Shown here in pieces: positions 45,152 to 47,459 of a stretch of 47,459 nucleotides of DNA. The position numbers were made by a program, and so were the translations under genes. The DNA comes from Competibacteraceae bacterium UBA3908. GTDB taxonomy: Bacteria; Pseudomonadota; Gammaproteobacteria; Competibacterales; Competibacteraceae. The notes beneath the pieces are model-generated. The model was given only the letters and a program-made list of their open reading frames with translations. It was not told the origin of the DNA and made no database searches. Within the stretch, counting starts at the first letter, position 1, and every line of letters starts with the position of its first letter. Location: NCBI GenBank assembly GCA_002391525.1, contig DGFE01000173.1, forward strand, positions 632 to 48,090, given 5' to 3'.

Positions 45152-46606
45152 ATGCGTCTCCATGGGTTCCGGGGCGGCGTGCATCCGCCCGACCGCAAGC
45201 AACTCAGCGCCGAACAGCCGATCCAGCCCTTGCCCCTGCCGCCGCGTCTCTACATTTCGCTGCAGCAGCATGCCGGGGGGCCGGCGCTGCCGGTGGTGAA
45301 AGCCGGTCAGCGGGTGGCCAAGGGCGAATTGCTGGCCCGCGAACAGGGCGCGACGTCCGCGCCGCTGCACGCGCCCAGTTCCGGCACGGTCGCCGCTATT
45401 GGCGAATTTGCCGCGCCGCACGTTTCCGGCTTGCCGCTGCCGACCCTCATCCTCGATCCCGACGGCGAGGAGCGCTGGCTGGAGCGCGAGCCACCGCCCG
45501 ATCCCTTCGGCCTCGACCCCGAGGAAGTGGCCACCCGCATCGGCGCGGCCGGTATCGTCGGCATGGGTGGAGCCAACTTCCCGGCCGCGGTCAAGCTGAG
45601 CAAGGCGCGCCAGGCCGGGGTGCGCGTGCTGGCGATCAACGGCGCGGAATGCGAACCGTATGTGACCTGCGACGACCGGCTGATGCGCGAACGGGCGGCG
45701 GAGATCGTGGAGGGCGCCGCGATCATGCTGCACGCCCTGCAGGCGCCGCGCGCGGTGATCGCCATCGAGGACAACAAGCCGGACGCCATCGCGGCGATGC
45801 GCGCGGCCTGCCGGCGTTACCCGCGGATGCAGGTGGTGAGTCTGCCAACCCGTTATCCCACCGGCTCGGCCAGACAGCTGGTGCAGTCGCTCACCGGCCT
45901 GGAAGCGCCGGCGGAGGGGCGCAGCACCGATACCGGCGTGCTGGTGCATAACGTGGGCACCGCCTACGCCGTGCAGCGGGCGTTGCGCCACGGTCGGCCG
46001 CTGATCTCGCGCATCGTCACGGTCAGCGGCGGCGCGGTGGTGGAACCGCGCAATCTGGAGGTGCCCATCGGCGCGCTGGCGGCCGATCTGCTGGCCCGGT
46101 GCGGCGTCGGCGACGATTGCGCCCGCCTGCTGCTGGGTGGACCGATGATGGGTCAGCCGCTACCCAGCCTCCGGGTGCCGGTCGTCAAGGGCACCAACGG
46201 CATCCTGGCGCTGACCGCCGCCGAACTCGGCCCGGCGCGGCCTCCCGCGCCCTGCGTCCGTTGTGGCCGCTGCGTGGACGCCTGCCCGATGGGGTTGATG
46301 CCGGTGGAAATGTCCAAGCGGGCCCAATTCGACGATTGGGAAGGAGCACTCGCGTTCGGTCTGAACGACTGCATGGCGTGCGGTTCCTGCGCCTATGTCT
46401 GTCCGTCGCGAGTTCCGCTGTTGCAATATTTCGCCCATGCCCGCGGTGCGCTGGCAGCGCAACGACGCGCCGAGCAGAAGGCGCGATACACCCGTCACCT
46501 GCTGGAGCAACGGCAGACGCGGCTGGAGCGGCAGGCGCGCGCCAGGGTCGAGGCGGCGGCGCAACGGCGAGCGGCGCGACGACGCGGCGGCGAGGCAGCC
46601 GAATGA
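45152..46606 (+). CDS. rnfC: Rnf electron transport complex subunit RnfC
   Basis: RnfC binds NADH and FMN and is the electron entry (or exit) site of the complex. The 484-residue soluble subunit has the nucleotide-binding motif GMGGANFPAAVKLS, the NGAECEPYVTCDDRLM segment, and two [4Fe-4S] motifs starting at Cys368 (CVRCGRC) and Cys407 (CMACGSC). After about residue 430 there is a short Arg/Ala/Glu-rich helical tail instead of the long repeats seen in E. coli RsxC. It starts 3 bases after rnfB, and its stop overlaps rnfD by 4 bases. Confidence 0.96.
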   Translation: MRLHGFRGGVHPPDRKQLSAEQPIQPLPLPPRLYISLQQHAGGPALPVVKAGQRVAKGELLAREQGATSAPLHAPSSGTVAAIGEFAAPHVSGLPLPTLILDPDGEERWLEREPPPDPFGLDPEEVATRIGAAGIVGMGGANFPAAVKLSKARQAGVRVLAINGAECEPYVTCDDRLMRERAAEIVEGAAIMLHALQAPRAVIAIEDNKPDAIAAMRAACRRYPRMQVVSLPTRYPTGSARQLVQSLTGLEAPAEGRSTDTGVLVHNVGTAYAVQRALRHGRPLISRIVTVSGGAVVEPRNLEVPIGALAADLLARCGVGDDCARLLLGGPMMGQPLPSLRVPVVKGTNGILALTAAELGPARPPAPCVRCGRCVDACPMGLMPVEMSKRAQFDDWEGALAFGLNDCMACGSCAYVCPSRVPLLQYFAHARGALAAQRRAEQKARYTRHLLEQRQTRLERQARARVEAAAQRRAARRRGGEAAE

Positions 46607-47459
46607 ACCAGGACCTGTTGGCCGCGCCGCACGCGCACGACGGCGGCAGCGTGCCCCGGTTGATGGGAACGGTGCTGGTGGCGGTCGCGCCGGTCACCCT
46701 GTACGGCGTTTGGCTGTTCGGCTGGCCGGCGTTCAATCTGCTGGGGATCGTCGTGCTGAGTTGCCTGGTCTGCGAGGCGGGCTGCCTGTGGCTGGCCGGG
46801 CGTCCGGTCCGGTCCGGCCTGCTGGACGGTTCCGCCCTGCTGACCGGCGTGTTGCTGGCGCTGTCGCTGCCGCCGTGGGCGCCGTGGTGGATCGGCGCGA
46901 TTGGCGGCGGTTTCGCCATCGTGGTCGGCAAGCAGGTGTTCGGCGGCACCGGTCAGAATGTGTTCAATCCGGCCATGCTGGCGCGGGTGATGCTGCTGGT
47001 GTCGTTTCCGGTGGAGATGACGACCTGGCTGGAGCCGCGTCCCTGGTTTTCGGAAACGACACCCGCCTTGCTGGAGGGATTGCGCATCACCTTCGGCCAC
47101 TTCACCGGCGCCGACGGGATCACCGGCGCCACCGTTCTGGGTCACGTCCGCACCGAACTGGGCATGGGTCACGGCCTTGGGCAGATCCTGCCGGGACATT
47201 ACCAGCCCGGCCTGGCCGCGCTGGGCTGGACCGGCGGCAGCCTGGGGGAAACCGCCGAAGGACTGATCTTGCTGGGCGGTTTGTGGCTGTTGTGGCGGCG
47301 GGCGATCACCTGGCAAATCCCGGTGGCGATGCTGGCGACGGTGTCGATCCTGGCGGGCGGCTTCCATCTGCTCAATCCCGAACGGTTCGCCGATCCGCTG
47401 CTGCATCTGCTGTCGGGCAGCCTGCTGCTGGGCGCGTTCTTCATCGCCACCGATCCGGT
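46603..47459 (+). CDS. rnfD: Rnf electron transport complex subunit RnfD (cut by window end)
   Basis: The frame is open from ATG 46603 to the window edge, giving 285 residues without a stop; RnfD is usually about 340-350, so the C-terminal end is missing because of the window, not a mutation. It has several membrane helices and the family segments GKQVFGGTGQNVFNPAMLARV and DGITGATVL. Thr177 in TGAT is the predicted site of covalent FMN attachment. rnfG and rnfE are expected just beyond the edge. Confidence 0.95.
   Translation, partial: MNQDLLAAPHAHDGGSVPRLMGTVLVAVAPVTLYGVWLFGWPAFNLLGIVVLSCLVCEAGCLWLAGRPVRSGLLDGSALLTGVLLALSLPPWAPWWIGAIGGGFAIVVGKQVFGGTGQNVFNPAMLARVMLLVSFPVEMTTWLEPRPWFSETTPALLEGLRITFGHFTGADGITGATVLGHVRTELGMGHGLGQILPGHYQPGLAALGWTGGSLGETAEGLILLGGLWLLWRRAITWQIPVAMLATVSILAGGFHLLNPERFADPLLHLLSGSLLLGAFFIATDP

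Overview
The window is a 47.5 kb, GC-rich chromosomal segment, by eye about two thirds G+C except for one AT-rich intergenic patch near position 100. It comes from a gammaproteobacterium. The left 28 kb is the division and cell-wall (dcw) cluster in gammaproteobacterial order, followed by lpxC, secA, argJ, mutT, zapD, coaE and pilDCB. The right end carries nifL-nifA divergent from a nif-type rnf operon, as known from Azotobacter and diazotrophic Pseudomonas, so the organism very probably fixes nitrogen. A family-level placement (for example Competibacteraceae or a Chromatiales relative) would be a guess. I saw no tRNA, rRNA, IS element, prophage or CRISPR array.

Positions 1-17086 hold one tightly packed operon: mraZ, rsmH, ftsL, ftsI, murE, murF, mraY, murD, ftsW, murG, murC, ddl, ftsQ, ftsA, ftsZ. 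Many neighbours overlap by 1-20 bases. It is preceded by a sigma-70 promoter and three 10-bp-phased MraZ boxes. murB is not in the cluster, which is normal for many gammaproteobacteria. lpxC has its own leader and promoter and ends in a strong intrinsic terminator before secA. argJ and mutT follow secA. On the opposite strand, zapD, coaE and pilD-pilC-pilB point back toward mutT.

Positions 28187-40366 are an accessory region. It begins with a PhoX/DUF839-type lipoprotein and a large diheme c-type lipoprotein. These are separated by a perfect hairpin and preceded by a candidate Pho box. This pair is the part of the window I can least assign to a known system. Then come thrH, a patatin phospholipase with lower GC, a DedA-PAP2-LssY membrane fusion, an isochorismatase-type hydrolase, ispG, mgtE and a small TPR lipoprotein.

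Positions 40463-47459 hold nifA and nifL on the minus strand and rnfA-B-C-D on the plus strand; rnfD runs off the window. The 411-base divergent region contains one perfect NifA upstream activator site (TGT-N10-ACA) and one GG-N10-GC sigma-54 promoter, correctly placed for rnfA. NifA made here would switch on the membrane complex that drives reduced ferredoxin/flavodoxin supply to nitrogenase, with NifL as the redox/energy brake.
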